This document shows positions 17,614 to 26,561 of a DNA stretch of 64,000 nt, piece by piece. Made by a program: the position numbers and the translations under genes. A model generated the notes under the pieces. That model saw only the letters and a list, made by a program, of their open reading frames with translations, made no database searches and was not told the DNA's origin. The stretch spans positions 4,402,001 through 4,466,000 of the forward strand of contig NZ_CP108454.1 in NCBI RefSeq assembly GCF_036240795.1. The letters run 5' to 3'. Positions within the stretch are counted from its first letter, which is position 1, and each line of letters opens with the position of its first letter. Origin of the DNA: Streptomyces sp. NBC_01268. Its GTDB lineage: Bacteria; Actinomycetota; Actinomycetes; Streptomycetales; Streptomycetaceae.

Positions 17614-18579
17614 ATGAAGAGCCCCCTGCTGTCCCTGCCCGGCGCCGTCCCCGCCGAGGGCCGTGACGAAGGAGTCGCCGCGCACTACGGCGACCTGTTC
17701 CGCGAGCAGCGGACCCTCGCCGACGGCACCGGTTTCGTCGACCTCTCCCACCACGGCGTCATCACCGTCACGGGTGACGACCGGCTGAGCTGGCTGCACC
17801 TGCTGCTCACCCAGCACGTCAGCGACCTGCCGCCCGGCCAGGCCACCGAGGCGCTGATCCTCTCCGCGAACGGGCACATCGAGCACGCCCTCTACCTCGT
17901 CGACGACGGCGAGACGGTCTGGGCGCACGTCGAGCCCGGCACCCGCGCCGAGCTCGTCGCCTACCTGGAGTCGATGAAGTTCTTCTACCGGGTCGAGGTC
18001 GCCGACCGCACCGAGGACTTCGCCGTCGTCCACCTTCCCGCCGGTTCCATCGCCCCGCTGCCCGAGGGCGCGGCCGTGCGCGAGACGGCGTACGGGCGGG
18101 ACGTGTTCCTGCCCCGTGCCGACCTGGAGGCCTTCGCCGGCTCCCACGGTCCGGCCGCCGGCATCCTCGCGTACGAGGCGCTGCGGGTCGAGGCCCACCG
18201 GCCGCGGCTCGGCTTCGAGACCGACCACCGCACCATTCCGCACGAGCTCGGCCTGATCGGCAGCGCCGTCCACCTCCAGAAGGGCTGCTACCGCGGCCAG
18301 GAGACCGTCGCCCGCGTGCAGAACCTGGGCAAGCCGCCGCGCCGCCTGGTCTTCCTGCACCTGGACGGCAGCGAGGTGCTCCTGCCGGGGCACGGCACCC
18401 CGGTCCGGCTCGCCGCGGACGGCGAGGAGGGCCGCCAGCTGGGCTTCGTCACCAGCTCGGCGCGCCATCACGAGCTGGGGCCGATCGCGCTGGCCCTGGT
18501 GAAGCGGAACGTGCCGGTGGACGCGGATCTCGTCGTGGGGACGACCGCCGCGGCGCAGGAGACGGTCGTCGAGCCGTAG
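17614..18579 (+). CDS. ygfZ: folate-binding YgfZ/GcvT-family protein
   Basis: A 321-residue protein with GcvT-like folate-binding fold and the YgfZ signature KGCYRGQE near residue 230, whose Cys is essential in E. coli YgfZ. YgfZ-type proteins support assembly or repair of certain iron-sulfur enzymes. The -10 TAGTCT at 17602-17607 overlaps the nur stop codon and ends 6 nt before ATG 17614, so the gene likely has its own leaderless promoter inside the end of nur. Confidence 0.88.
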   Translation: MKSPLLSLPGAVPAEGRDEGVAAHYGDLFREQRTLADGTGFVDLSHHGVITVTGDDRLSWLHLLLTQHVSDLPPGQATEALILSANGHIEHALYLVDDGETVWAHVEPGTRAELVAYLESMKFFYRVEVADRTEDFAVVHLPAGSIAPLPEGAAVRETAYGRDVFLPRADLEAFAGSHGPAAGILAYEALRVEAHRPRLGFETDHRTIPHELGLIGSAVHLQKGCYRGQETVARVQNLGKPPRRLVFLHLDGSEVLLPGHGTPVRLAADGEEGRQLGFVTSSARHHELGPIALALVKRNVPVDADLVVGTTAAAQETVVEP

Positions 18580-18600
18580 GCGCCGGAGCCGCGAGCCCCG

Positions 18601-19026
18601 TCAGACCTCGATCAGCACGGTGAACGGGCCCTGGTTCGTGAGCGACACGCGCATGTCCGCTCCGAACCTGCCCGTCTCCACCGTGGCGCCCAGTTCCCGC
18701 AGCCGGGCCACCACCTCGTCGACGAGGGGTTCGGCGACCGGGCCGGGCGCCGCCGCGTTCCAGGTGGGGCGGCGGCCCTTGCGGGCGTCCCCGTACAGGG
18801 TGAACTGCGAGATGACGAGCAGCGGCGCGTTCACGTCGGAGCAGGACTTCTCGTCCTCCAGTACCCGGACGGACCAGAGCTTTCTGGCCAATTGCGCCGC
18901 CTTCTCGGGGGTGTCGTCATGGGTCACCCCGACCAGGACGCACAGCCCCTCGCCGACGATCTCTCCGACGGTCTCCCCTGCGACGACGACGTTCGCGCCG
19001 TCCACCCTCTGCACCACTGCTCGCAT
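18601..19026 (-). CDS. dtd: D-aminoacyl-tRNA deacylase
   Basis: A 141-residue protein with the DTD motifs SQFTLYGDA and NQGPFTV that form the cross-dimer active site, and MRAVVQRV at the start. The enzyme removes D-amino acids from mis-charged tRNA. ATG 19026 is fixed by homology and by TAGGTT at 19039-19034 (minus strand) ending 7 nt upstream, a leaderless arrangement. It is convergent with ygfZ, 21 bp between stops. Confidence 0.93.
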   Translation of the reverse strand: MRAVVQRVDGANVVVAGETVGEIVGEGLCVLVGVTHDDTPEKAAQLARKLWSVRVLEDEKSCSDVNAPLLVISQFTLYGDARKGRRPTWNAAAPGPVAEPLVDEVVARLRELGATVETGRFGADMRVSLTNQGPFTVLIEV

Positions 19027-19165
19027 GCGCACCAACCTACCGATCGTCCCGGCGGCCGAAGGATCGAGGGCCGAACGGGTGCAGACCGCCTGCGTCGGCC
19101 GGGTCCCGAGTGGCACCATGCGTGTCAGGCGGTGCGGTTCCGCACCGGTCGAGGGGACGAATCTC

Positions 19166-19771
19166 ATGAGTGCACCTGGCACCGGGCACACGCCGTCCGG
19201 TCCCGTTCCGCTGGTCCGAACCGACGGCGCCGTCGGGCGCCCGCCCGTGCAGCGGAGCGCCGAGCCCGACCTGCCGGAGCGGCCGGACGGCGATCTCGGC
19301 GCGCTGCGGCTGCCCGAGCTGCGGGCGCTGCGCCGCGACGCGCAGGGCGACGAGGCGGATCTGAGCTACGTACGGCGGATGCTGCAGGGCCGGATCGACA
19401 TCCTGCGGGCCGAGCTGGCGCGGCGCAGCGACCCCGAGGCGCCGGTCCTGGACCGGCTCTCGGAGATCCTGGCCGACGCGCCGTCGCGGCGCGGGGCGGC
19501 CGCCCGGTCGGCGCGGCACGTGACGCTGTCGACGCCGCGCAGCGAGGAGTACCGGCGGCTCGCGGCCGAGATGCTGTCCGAGGTCGAGCTCTCCGACCTG
19601 TCCGCCCGTACGGACGCCGAGCTGCACACCGCGATGGGGCGGCTCGCCGGGTACGAGCAGCAGGTGTCCCGGCGCCGGTACGACCTCCAGCGGACCGCCG
19701 ACGACTGCAGCGCGGAGATCGCCCGCCGCTACCGGGAGGGCGAGGCGCAGGTCGACGACCTGCTGGCCTGA
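19166..19771 (+). CDS. rsiG: RsiG, c-di-GMP-responsive anti-sigma factor of WhiG
   Basis: A 201-residue protein. Two copies of the E-x3-S-x2-R-x3-Q-x3-D motif are present: E63, S67, R70, Q74, D78 and E164, S168, R171, Q175, D179. This pair is the diagnostic c-di-GMP-binding signature of RsiG, which holds sporulation sigma factor WhiG inactive when c-di-GMP is high. The segments between motifs are predicted coiled-coil helices. The N-terminal 45 residues are Pro-rich and variable. ATG 19166 follows GAGGGG. The identification rests on the exact spacing of both motifs. Confidence 0.9.
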   Translation: MSAPGTGHTPSGPVPLVRTDGAVGRPPVQRSAEPDLPERPDGDLGALRLPELRALRRDAQGDEADLSYVRRMLQGRIDILRAELARRSDPEAPVLDRLSEILADAPSRRGAAARSARHVTLSTPRSEEYRRLAAEMLSEVELSDLSARTDAELHTAMGRLAGYEQQVSRRRYDLQRTADDCSAEIARRYREGEAQVDDLLA

Positions 19772-19861
19772 GCGGTCCGCGGGGCAGTCCGCACAGCGGC
19801 CCGCGGGCAGCGCGCACAGCGCTCCGCGGGGCAGTGCGTACCGCGCTCCGCTGCGCGGTCG
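19772..19861 (+). repeat. imperfect tandem repeats of about 24 bp after rsiG
   Basis: Units beginning GCGG(T/C)CCGCGGG or GCGCTCCGC start at 19772, 19796, 19819 and 19843, immediately after the rsiG stop. They share a GC-rich, partly self-complementary sequence with GGGCAG followed by CGCACA-like ends. Confidence 0.55.
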
Positions 19862-19926
19862 AGGCGTCGTCGCGGGCGCGGAAAACCCGGGTGCGGGGCG
19901 TCTTCGGCGGCGCATAGGTTGGCCGG

Positions 19927-21180
19927 ATGAGCCTTGAGGTGCGCGCGATCGACGAGTCCGAGTTCGCCCAGTGGCTGCGGACCCTCCGCGTGGGTTTCCT
20001 GCGGACACCCGTCGTCGCGGACGGCGAGGTCGTGGACCGGCTTCCGCACACCGACCTCTCCCGCACCTTCGGCGCCTTCGACCGGGGCCGGATGGTCGCC
20101 ACCTTCCAGTCCTTCGACCAGGAACTGAGCACGGTCGGCGGGGCGAACCTGGCGGCGGACGCCGTCAGCGGCGTCACCGTCTCCCCGACCCACCGCAGGC
20201 GCGGGCTGCTCAGCCGCATGATGAAGGACGACCTGGCGGCGGCGAAGGAGCGCGGCGACGCGTGCGCGACGCTGATCGCCGCCGAGTACCCGATCTACGG
20301 GCGGTTCGGCTTCGGCCCGGCCTCCTGGACGACCGAGTGGTCCGTCGACGTGACCCGGGCCGGGTTCGACCTCCACCGGCCCGGCTCCGACGGCGACGAC
20401 GGCGGGCGGATCGACCTGACCGACGGCGCCGAGATCCGCGCGGAGGGCCCCGCCCTGCACCGCCGGATGGCGACGGGGCGCGCCGGCATCACCGCGCGCA
20501 GGCCCCGGAACTGGGACGTCGGCACCGGCAACTCCTTCCACCACAGGCCGTGGACCGAGCCGTTCTACGCGATGTACCGCTCGGGGGCGGGCGAGGTCGA
20601 GGGGTACGTGGCGTACACCGCCGACGACAAGTGGACCGACGGCAACCAGCCGGTGCAGACGGCGACCGTGCGCGATCTGGTCGCGGTCACCCCGGCCGCC
20701 GAGCGGGCGCTGTGGCGGTACGTGTGCTCGATCGACTGGATCACCTCCGTGCGGTCCGGCAGCCGCGCCCCCGACGCCCTGCTGCCGCTGCTGCTGCCGG
20801 ATCCGCGCGCGGCGCGGGTGGTGACGCACACCGACATGCTGTGGCTGCGGATCCTGGACGTGCCGAAGGTGCTGGAGCCGCGCACGTACGCGGCCGAGGG
20901 CACCCTCGTCCTCGACGTGCGGGACGCGGCGGGCCTCGCGGGCGGGCGCTACCGGCTCGACACCTCGCCGGAGCCGGGCGGCTCCTCCTGCGTGCCGACC
21001 GACGCCGCGCCGGACCTGGTCCTGGACGTGGCGGAGCTCGCCCGGCTGGCGCTCGGCGACGAGTCGGTGCTGCGGCTCGCGGCGCTCGGCCGGGTCGAGG
21101 AGGCCGCGGCGGGGGCGGCGGTCCGGGCGGACCTGCTGCTGCGGGCCGCGCGGCGGGCGTGGACGATGGACATCTTCTGA
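19927..21180 (+). CDS. Eis-type GNAT N-acetyltransferase
   Basis: A 417-residue protein with the three-part Eis layout: an N-terminal GNAT domain with acetyl-CoA motif VTVSPTHRRRGLLSRM and Tyr in YPIYGRFGF, a second degenerate GNAT domain (FYAMYRS, VRDLVAVTP), and an SCP2-like C-terminal domain ending in a free Phe (WTMDIF). The C-terminal carboxylate is part of the active site in Eis proteins, which acetylate aminoglycosides and other amines. TAGGTT at 19915-19920 ends 6 nt before ATG 19927, a leaderless start. The natural substrate is unknown. Confidence 0.88.
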   Translation: MSLEVRAIDESEFAQWLRTLRVGFLRTPVVADGEVVDRLPHTDLSRTFGAFDRGRMVATFQSFDQELSTVGGANLAADAVSGVTVSPTHRRRGLLSRMMKDDLAAAKERGDACATLIAAEYPIYGRFGFGPASWTTEWSVDVTRAGFDLHRPGSDGDDGGRIDLTDGAEIRAEGPALHRRMATGRAGITARRPRNWDVGTGNSFHHRPWTEPFYAMYRSGAGEVEGYVAYTADDKWTDGNQPVQTATVRDLVAVTPAAERALWRYVCSIDWITSVRSGSRAPDALLPLLLPDPRAARVVTHTDMLWLRILDVPKVLEPRTYAAEGTLVLDVRDAAGLAGGRYRLDTSPEPGGSSCVPTDAAPDLVLDVAELARLALGDESVLRLAALGRVEEAAAGAAVRADLLLRAARRAWTMDIF

Positions 21181-21228
21181 TTCTGGTCTCTGTTCGTCGG
21201 TCGTGTGGGTGAGAGGTGGCGGGGCTGC

Positions 21229-21840
21229 GTGAGTGGGCTGCGTGAGCGGAAGAAGGAGCGGACGCGGCAGACGCTCTCGGACATCGCCGTCGCGCTCTTC
21301 CTGGAGAAGGGCTTCGACGCGGTGTCCGTCGCCGAGATCGCCGCGGCGGCCGAGGTCTCCAAGCCGACGCTCTTCCGCTACTTCCCGGCCAAGGAGGACC
21401 TGGTCCTGCACCGGTTCGCGGACCACGAGGACGAGCCGGCCCGGGTCGTCGCCGCCGCCCGCGAGGCGGGTACGGCGCCGCTCGACGCGCTGCGCGACCA
21501 CGTCCTGGCGGGCCTGGAGCGGCGCGATCCGGTGACGGGTCTCAACGACGACCCGCGGGTCCTGGCCTTCCTGCGCCTGCTGTACGGCACGCCGGCGCTG
21601 GTGGCCCGGATGCACGCGTACCAGGGGCGCTCGGAGGAGCTGCTGGCCGGCGCGCTGGGCGGGGACGACCCGCTGGCGGCGCGGCTGGCGGCGGCGCAGG
21701 TGGTGGCGGTGCTGCGGGTGCTCGCGGAGGAGAACGTACGGCGGATCACGGCGGGGGAGCGGGTAGAGGAGGTGCTGCCGGCGGCGGTGGCGGCGACGCG
21801 GCTGGCGTTCGGGAGGCTGGGGGCGGGGCTGCCGTACTGA
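21229..21840 (+). CDS. TetR-family transcriptional regulator
   Basis: A 203-residue protein with an N-terminal TetR helix-turn-helix (ERTRQTLSDIAVALFLEKGF, VSVAEIAAAAEVSKPTLFRYFPAKEDL) and an all-helical ligand domain. GTG 21229 is preferred because GAGAGG lies about 12 nt upstream; another GTG at 21205 is in frame. It follows the Eis-type gene by 48 bp in the same direction and might regulate it, but no operator is evident. Confidence 0.85.
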   Translation: MSGLRERKKERTRQTLSDIAVALFLEKGFDAVSVAEIAAAAEVSKPTLFRYFPAKEDLVLHRFADHEDEPARVVAAAREAGTAPLDALRDHVLAGLERRDPVTGLNDDPRVLAFLRLLYGTPALVARMHAYQGRSEELLAGALGGDDPLAARLAAAQVVAVLRVLAEENVRRITAGERVEEVLPAAVAATRLAFGRLGAGLPY

Positions 21841-21949
21841 GTCCCGCCGGGTTCACGGGGCGGCGGGCCTTCCGGCCGGCTGCTCCGGCTGACGAACATG
21901 ACCGATAAAAAAATGTAACCGAGTAACGTTTTCTGGGTACCCTGGACCC

Positions 21950-23986
21950 ATGAAGCCGCTCGACCGTGAACTCCTGAACGAACGCGGCCACCACGAGACC
22001 TGCCGCGCCGCCCTCGCCCGGATGACCGAGGACGTCGAGGAACAGGTCGTCACCGGTGAGGACACCGCCGCCTCCGGCGCCGACGCCGAAGCCCTCGGCT
22101 ACCACCTGCGCAGCCGCGCCAAGGTCTTCCGCGAGCAGCCGCCCGGCCCGCTCTTCTTCGGCCGCCTCGACCGCGAGGACGGCCAGGTGCACCACATCGG
22201 CCGGCGCCGCGTCGCCGAGCACCCGGCCGCCCCGCCGCTCGTCGTCGACTGGCGGGCGCCCGTCTCCCGCGCCTACTACCAGGCCGGGCCCCAGGACCCG
22301 CAGGGCGTCGTCCGGCGGCGCCGGTTCGGCTGGGCGCCGAACAGCAGGGGCGCCTCCGAGGACCTGACCGCCCTGGAGGACGAGCGGCTGACCGACGGCG
22401 AGTCCGGGACCGGCGCGATCCTCACCGGCGAGATCGAACGCCCCCGCGTCGGCCCCATGCGGGACATCGCCGCCACCCTCCAGCCCGAGCAGGACGACCT
22501 CGTACGCTCCGGCCCCGGCGAATCGGTCTGCGTGCAGGGCGCCCCCGGCACCGGCAAGACCGCCGTCGGCCTGCACCGCGCCGCCTACCTCCTCTACAGC
22601 CACCCGCAGCGCCTCAAGCGCTCCGGACTCCTCGTCCTCGGCCCCAACCGCACCTTCCTCTCCTACATCTCCGAGGTGCTGCCCGCGCTCGGCGAGACCG
22701 GGGTGCGCCAGTCCACCGTCGGGGAGGAGCTCGCGCGCCACGAGGTCCGCGCCGAGGACGGCGAGGCCGCGGCCCGGGTCAAGCACGACGCCCGCATGGC
22801 CGAGGTGCTGCGCGGGGCGCTGTACGCGCGGGTCGACCCGGCCGCCGCCGGAGAGCTCGCCGTGCCGGACGGCTCGTACCACTGGCGGCTGCCGGCCGCC
22901 GAGATCGCCGCGATCGTGACGGCGGTACGGGAGGAGACCCCGCCCTACGCCACGGGCCGCGAACGGGTCCGCGCCCGCATCGTCCGGGCCCTCCAGCTGC
23001 GGGCGGAACGCCGGGCCGGGGTGCTCGGGGCCGCCTGGACCCGCCGGATGGAGCGGGCCCGGCCGGTGACGGCGGTCCTCGACGCGTGCTGGCCGAAGGT
23101 GACGCCGGAGGAGGTCCTGGCGGCGTTCCTCACGGACCCGGCCGCGGATCCCGCCGATCGCGTCGGTCCCGCTGACCCTGCCGATCGCGTACCTCGTCCG
23201 CTGCTCACGGAGGAGGAGCGGGACGCGGTCCGCTGGGCGAAGCCCCCGCGCTCGTACCGCAGCGCCCGCTGGAGCGCCGCCGACCTCGTCCTCCTCGACG
23301 AGCTGGCCGGACTGATCGAGCGGACCGAGGGGTACGCGCACATCGTCGTCGACGAGGCGCAGGACCTCTCGCCCATGGAGTGCCGGGCCGTCGGGCGCCG
23401 TGCGGACTTCGGCTCCCTGACCGTCCTCGGCGACCTGGCCCAGGGCACCACGCCGTGGGCGGCGCGCGACTGGCGCGAGCAACTGGCCCACCTGGGCAAG
23501 CCCGACGCCGAGGTGGTGCCGCTCACCACCGGCTACCGCGTCCCGGCGGCCGTCGTCGAGCTCGCCAACCGGCTCCTGCCGGCCCTGGACACGGACGTCC
23601 CGCCGGGGCGCTCGCTGCGCGCGGGCGGCACGGTGGCGGTCCGCCGGGTGGCCGATCTCGGGGAGGGGGTGGCCGAGGCCGTCCGGCTGGCGCTGAGGGA
23701 GGAGGGTTCGGTGGGGGTCATCGCGCCGGACGAACTGGTGGGGGCCTTGCGGGAGTACGGGACCGGGGCGGGGGCCTGGTCCGGGGACCGGGTCTCCCTC
23801 GTCCCCGCCACCCTCGCCAAGGGCCTTGAGTACGACCACGTCGTCGTCGCCGAGCCCGCCGCGATCGTGGCGGCCGAACCGCGGGGGCTGCACCGGCTGT
23901 ACGTGGTCCTCACGCGGGCGGTGTCGCGGCTGGACCTGGTGCACCGGGAGCCGCTGCCGGAGCCTTTGGGCCGTGGCGGGCGGTGA
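21950..23986 (+). CDS. HelD/UvrD-like superfamily I helicase (RNA polymerase-associated type)
   Basis: A 678-residue protein. A helical N-terminal arm (about 1-80) precedes the conserved VVDWRAPVSRAYY segment, Walker A GAPGTGKTAV near residue 197, Walker B VDEAQDLSPME near 467, and a C-terminal helicase half (LTTGYRVPAAVVELAN, ATLAKGLEYDHVVV, LYVVLTRAVSRL). This layout fits HelD, which binds and recycles RNA polymerase; some actinobacterial members (HelR) give rifamycin resistance. The rifamycin-associated element usual for those is not seen upstream. TACCCT at 21938-21943 ends 6 nt before the ATG, after an unusually A/T-rich stretch at 21900-21932. Confidence 0.85.
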   Translation: MKPLDRELLNERGHHETCRAALARMTEDVEEQVVTGEDTAASGADAEALGYHLRSRAKVFREQPPGPLFFGRLDREDGQVHHIGRRRVAEHPAAPPLVVDWRAPVSRAYYQAGPQDPQGVVRRRRFGWAPNSRGASEDLTALEDERLTDGESGTGAILTGEIERPRVGPMRDIAATLQPEQDDLVRSGPGESVCVQGAPGTGKTAVGLHRAAYLLYSHPQRLKRSGLLVLGPNRTFLSYISEVLPALGETGVRQSTVGEELARHEVRAEDGEAAARVKHDARMAEVLRGALYARVDPAAAGELAVPDGSYHWRLPAAEIAAIVTAVREETPPYATGRERVRARIVRALQLRAERRAGVLGAAWTRRMERARPVTAVLDACWPKVTPEEVLAAFLTDPAADPADRVGPADPADRVPRPLLTEEERDAVRWAKPPRSYRSARWSAADLVLLDELAGLIERTEGYAHIVVDEAQDLSPMECRAVGRRADFGSLTVLGDLAQGTTPWAARDWREQLAHLGKPDAEVVPLTTGYRVPAAVVELANRLLPALDTDVPPGRSLRAGGTVAVRRVADLGEGVAEAVRLALREEGSVGVIAPDELVGALREYGTGAGAWSGDRVSLVPATLAKGLEYDHVVVAEPAAIVAAEPRGLHRLYVVLTRAVSRLDLVHREPLPEPLGRGGR

Positions 23987-24023
23987 GTTCGGCCGCCGGT
24001 GCGGGCGACGGGCCGGCCGGCGC

Positions 24024-25442
24024 TCACGCCGCCATGGTCAGCTCCTTCCGGGCGGACCCGGGCGTGCGGAGCAGGGCGAGGGCGAGACCGAAGGCGGCGA
24101 CGAGCAGTCCCGCGCCGACGGTGAAGGCGAGGTGGTAGCCGCCGGTGAGGGCTTCGGCGGTGGGGCGGCCCGCGGCGGTGAGGGACTCGGTGCGGGCGGC
24201 GGCGAGGGTGGAGAGGACGGCGATGCCGAGGGCCATGCCGATCTGCTGGGTGGTGTTGAAGAGGCCGGAGGCGAGGCCGGCGTCGGCCTCCTTGGCGCCG
24301 GACATGCCGAGCGCCGTCAGCGCGGGCATCGCGAGCCCGAACCCGGCGCCGAGGAGCATCACGGGCAGCAGGTCGACGGGGTACGAGGCGTGGACCGGGA
24401 GGCGGGCGAGGAGGACGAGCATGCCGATGAGCAGGACGATGCCGGTGAGCAGGATGTTCCGCTCGCCGAAGCGGGCGATGAGGCGGGCCGAGAGGCCGAG
24501 GGAGACGGTGCCGATGACGACGGCGGCGGGCAGCATGCCGAGGCCGGTCCCGGCGGCGCTGTAGCCGAGGACCTTCTGCATGTGGAGCGCGACCAGGACC
24601 TGGAAGGAGAAGAGGGCGGCGACCATCAGCATCTGGACGAGGTTGGCGCCGGCGACGCTGCGGGAGCGCAGGACGCGCAGCGGCATCAGGGGGTCGGCGG
24701 CGGTGGCCTGGCGCACGAGGAAGCCGGCGAGGAGGGCGAGGGCGAGGGCGCCGAGGCCGAGGGTGTGGGCGGAGCCGGCCCCGTATTCCTCGATCTTCAC
24801 GACCGCGTAGATGCCGGTCATGAGGCCGGAGGTGACGAGGAGGGCGCCGAGGAGGTCGGCGCGGCCGCGGGTGGCGGCGGGGCGGTCGGCGGGCAGGGCG
24901 GGGAGGGCGGTGAGGAGGGCGGCGAGGCCGATCGGGAGGTTGATGAAGAAGATCCAGTTCCAGGCGAGGGCGTCGGTGAGGACGCCGCCGAGGACCTGGC
25001 CGATGGAGGCGCCGGCCGCGCCGGTGAAGCTGAACACGGCGAAGGCCTTGGCGCGTTCGCGGGGTGCGGTGAAGAGGGTGACGAGGATGCCGAGGCTGAC
25101 GGCGGAGGCCATCGCGCTGCCGACGCCCTGGAGGAAGCGGGCGGCGATCAGGACGCCGGGGGAGGCGGCGAAGCCGGCGAGCACGGAGGCGGCGGTGAAG
25201 AGCGCGGTGCCGGCGAGGAACATGCGCTTGCGGCCGAGCAGGTCGCCGAGGCGTCCGGCGAGGAGGAGCAGGGCGCCGAAGGCGATGAGGTAGGCGTTGA
25301 CGATCCAGCTGAGGCCGGCGGGGGAGAAGCCGAGGTCGTCCTGGATGGCGGGCATGGCGACGGTGACGATGCTGCCGTCGAGGATCGTCATCAGCATGCT
25401 CGTGGCGAGGACGCCGAGGGCGGTCCAGCGTGAGGTGGGCAT
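24024..25442 (-). CDS. DHA2-type MFS drug exporter (14 helices)
   Basis: A 472-residue permease with about 14 hydrophobic helices. Motif A reads GRLGDLLGRKRM, motif C-like IGQVLGGVLTD follows helix five, and LDGSIVTVAMPAIQDDLGFS at the N-terminus is typical of EmrB/QacA proteins. Such pumps expel hydrophobic drugs using the proton gradient. It is divergent from a MarR-type gene with a palindromic site between them, a common autoregulated efflux arrangement. GGGAG lies before ATG 25442. Confidence 0.88.
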   Translation of the reverse strand: MPTSRWTALGVLATSMLMTILDGSIVTVAMPAIQDDLGFSPAGLSWIVNAYLIAFGALLLLAGRLGDLLGRKRMFLAGTALFTAASVLAGFAASPGVLIAARFLQGVGSAMASAVSLGILVTLFTAPRERAKAFAVFSFTGAAGASIGQVLGGVLTDALAWNWIFFINLPIGLAALLTALPALPADRPAATRGRADLLGALLVTSGLMTGIYAVVKIEEYGAGSAHTLGLGALALALLAGFLVRQATAADPLMPLRVLRSRSVAGANLVQMLMVAALFSFQVLVALHMQKVLGYSAAGTGLGMLPAAVVIGTVSLGLSARLIARFGERNILLTGIVLLIGMLVLLARLPVHASYPVDLLPVMLLGAGFGLAMPALTALGMSGAKEADAGLASGLFNTTQQIGMALGIAVLSTLAAARTESLTAAGRPTAEALTGGYHLAFTVGAGLLVAAFGLALALLRTPGSARKELTMAA

Positions 25443-25501
25443 GACGGTGTCTCCCTTTCGGGTGGGGCGGGGCGGGGAGTGTCGACAGAAAGAACGCTAA
25501 C

Positions 25502-25525
25502 AGATAGTTCCGTTGCAGACTATCT
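25502..25525. promoter_or_regulatory. probable MarR operator between efflux pump and regulator genes
   Basis: AGATAGT at 25502-25508 and ACTATCT at 25519-25525 are exact complements around a 10-bp spacer. The site is 20 bp upstream of the marR-type -10 (TACCCT, 25546-25551) and 60 bp from the pump start, suited to repress both. Confidence 0.6.
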
Positions 25526-25557
25526 ATCTCGGTCGGGCTCCTGGGTACCCTGGGCGC

Positions 25558-26043
25558 ATGACCTCCATGGCGCCCGCCCGCACCGAGCCGGACCTCTCCT
25601 ACCTCCTGGACCACACCAGTCATGTCCTGCGCACGCGGATGGCCGCGCGGCTCGGCGAGATCGGGCTGACCGCGCGCATGCACTGCGTGCTGGTCCACGC
25701 GCTGGAGGAGGAGCGCACGCAGGCGCAGCTCGCCGAGATCGGCGACATGGACAAGACGACGATGGTGGTCACCGTCGACGCCCTGGAGAAGGCCGGCCTC
25801 GCCGAACGCCATCCGTCCAGCACGGACCGGCGCGCCCGCGTCATCGCGGTCACCGAGAAGGGTGCGCGGGTCGCCCGCGAGAGCCAGCGCATCGTCGACT
25901 CGGTCCACGAGGACGCCCTGGCCTCCCTCCCCGCCCAGGCCCGCGAAGCCCTCCTTCACGCCCTCGGCCTCCTGGCCGCCGGCCACCTGGAGACCCCGAC
26001 CGAGGGCCCGCACGCCGCGCGGCGTGCGCGGCAGGCGACGTGA
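25558..26043 (+). CDS. MarR-family transcriptional regulator
   Basis: A 161-residue protein with the MarR winged helix: AQLAEIGDMDKTTMVVTVDALEKAGL and the wing ERHPSSTDRRARVIAVTEKG. TACCCT at 25546-25551 ends 6 nt before ATG 25558, so the message is probably leaderless; an in-frame ATG at 25513 lies inside the operator. By position it should repress the divergent MFS pump and itself, released by a pump substrate. Confidence 0.88.
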   Translation: MTSMAPARTEPDLSYLLDHTSHVLRTRMAARLGEIGLTARMHCVLVHALEEERTQAQLAEIGDMDKTTMVVTVDALEKAGLAERHPSSTDRRARVIAVTEKGARVARESQRIVDSVHEDALASLPAQAREALLHALGLLAAGHLETPTEGPHAARRARQAT

Positions 26044-26080
26044 CGGGGGTGGTGGCCGCCGTCCCGGGGTGCTGTGACGG

Positions 26081-26110
26081 AACTATTGCAAGCGCCTGCT
26101 TGCAATAGTT
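26081..26110. promoter_or_regulatory. perfect 30-bp palindrome (13-bp arms) upstream of the XRE gene
   Basis: AACTATTGCAAGC at 26081-26093 and its exact complement at 26098-26110 flank 4 bp. It ends 25 bp before the XRE start codon and covers the expected promoter, so it is a strong operator candidate for a dimeric regulator, possibly the XRE protein or the MarR protein just upstream. Confidence 0.65.
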
Positions 26111-26135
26111 AGCGCGGGCTGGCAGGGTCGGGGGC

Positions 26136-26540
26136 ATGGCATCGCTCAACGTCGGCAATCTTGGTGAGTACCTCCGTGAACAGCGGCGCACCGCGCAGCT
26201 GTCGCTGCGGCAGCTCGCCGAGGCCGCGGGCGTGTCGAATCCGTATCTGAGTCAGATCGAGCGAGGGCTGCGCAAGCCCAGCGCCGAGGTGCTGCAGCAG
26301 GTCGCCAAGGCGCTGCGGATCTCCGCCGAGACGCTGTACGTGCGGGCCGGGATCCTCGACGAGAAGGAGCGGGACGAGCTGGAGACGCGCGCCGTCATCC
26401 TGGCCGATCCCTCGATCAACGAGCGGCAGAAGCAGGTGCTGCTGCAGATCTACGACTCCTTCCGCAAGGAGAACGCCGCCGAGGCCGCGCAGGCAGCCGA
26501 GCAGCAGGCGCAGCAGCCGCCGCAGCCCACCGAGACGTAA
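26136..26540 (+). CDS. XRE-family helix-turn-helix regulator
   Basis: A 134-residue protein with a Cro/CI-type domain at residues about 9-63 (LREQRRTAQLSLRQLAEAAG, VSNPYLSQIERGLRKPSAEV), a middle helical segment and a Gln/Pro-rich tail. It is followed after 21 bp by the HbhA-like gene and then a DUF2516 gene, the same order as Rv0474-hbhA-Rv0476 in mycobacteria as I recall. Regulation of the hbhA-like gene is inferred from this order. Confidence 0.87.
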   Translation: MASLNVGNLGEYLREQRRTAQLSLRQLAEAAGVSNPYLSQIERGLRKPSAEVLQQVAKALRISAETLYVRAGILDEKERDELETRAVILADPSINERQKQVLLQIYDSFRKENAAEAAQAAEQQAQQPPQPTET

Positions 26541-26561
26541 ACCTCCGGGAGGACCACGACC

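Noticed and set aside
21841..21949. Possible rifamycin-associated element upstream of the HelD-type helicase
   Set aside because: The known 19-bp palindromic element is not present; only an A/T-rich patch and a leaderless -10 are seen.
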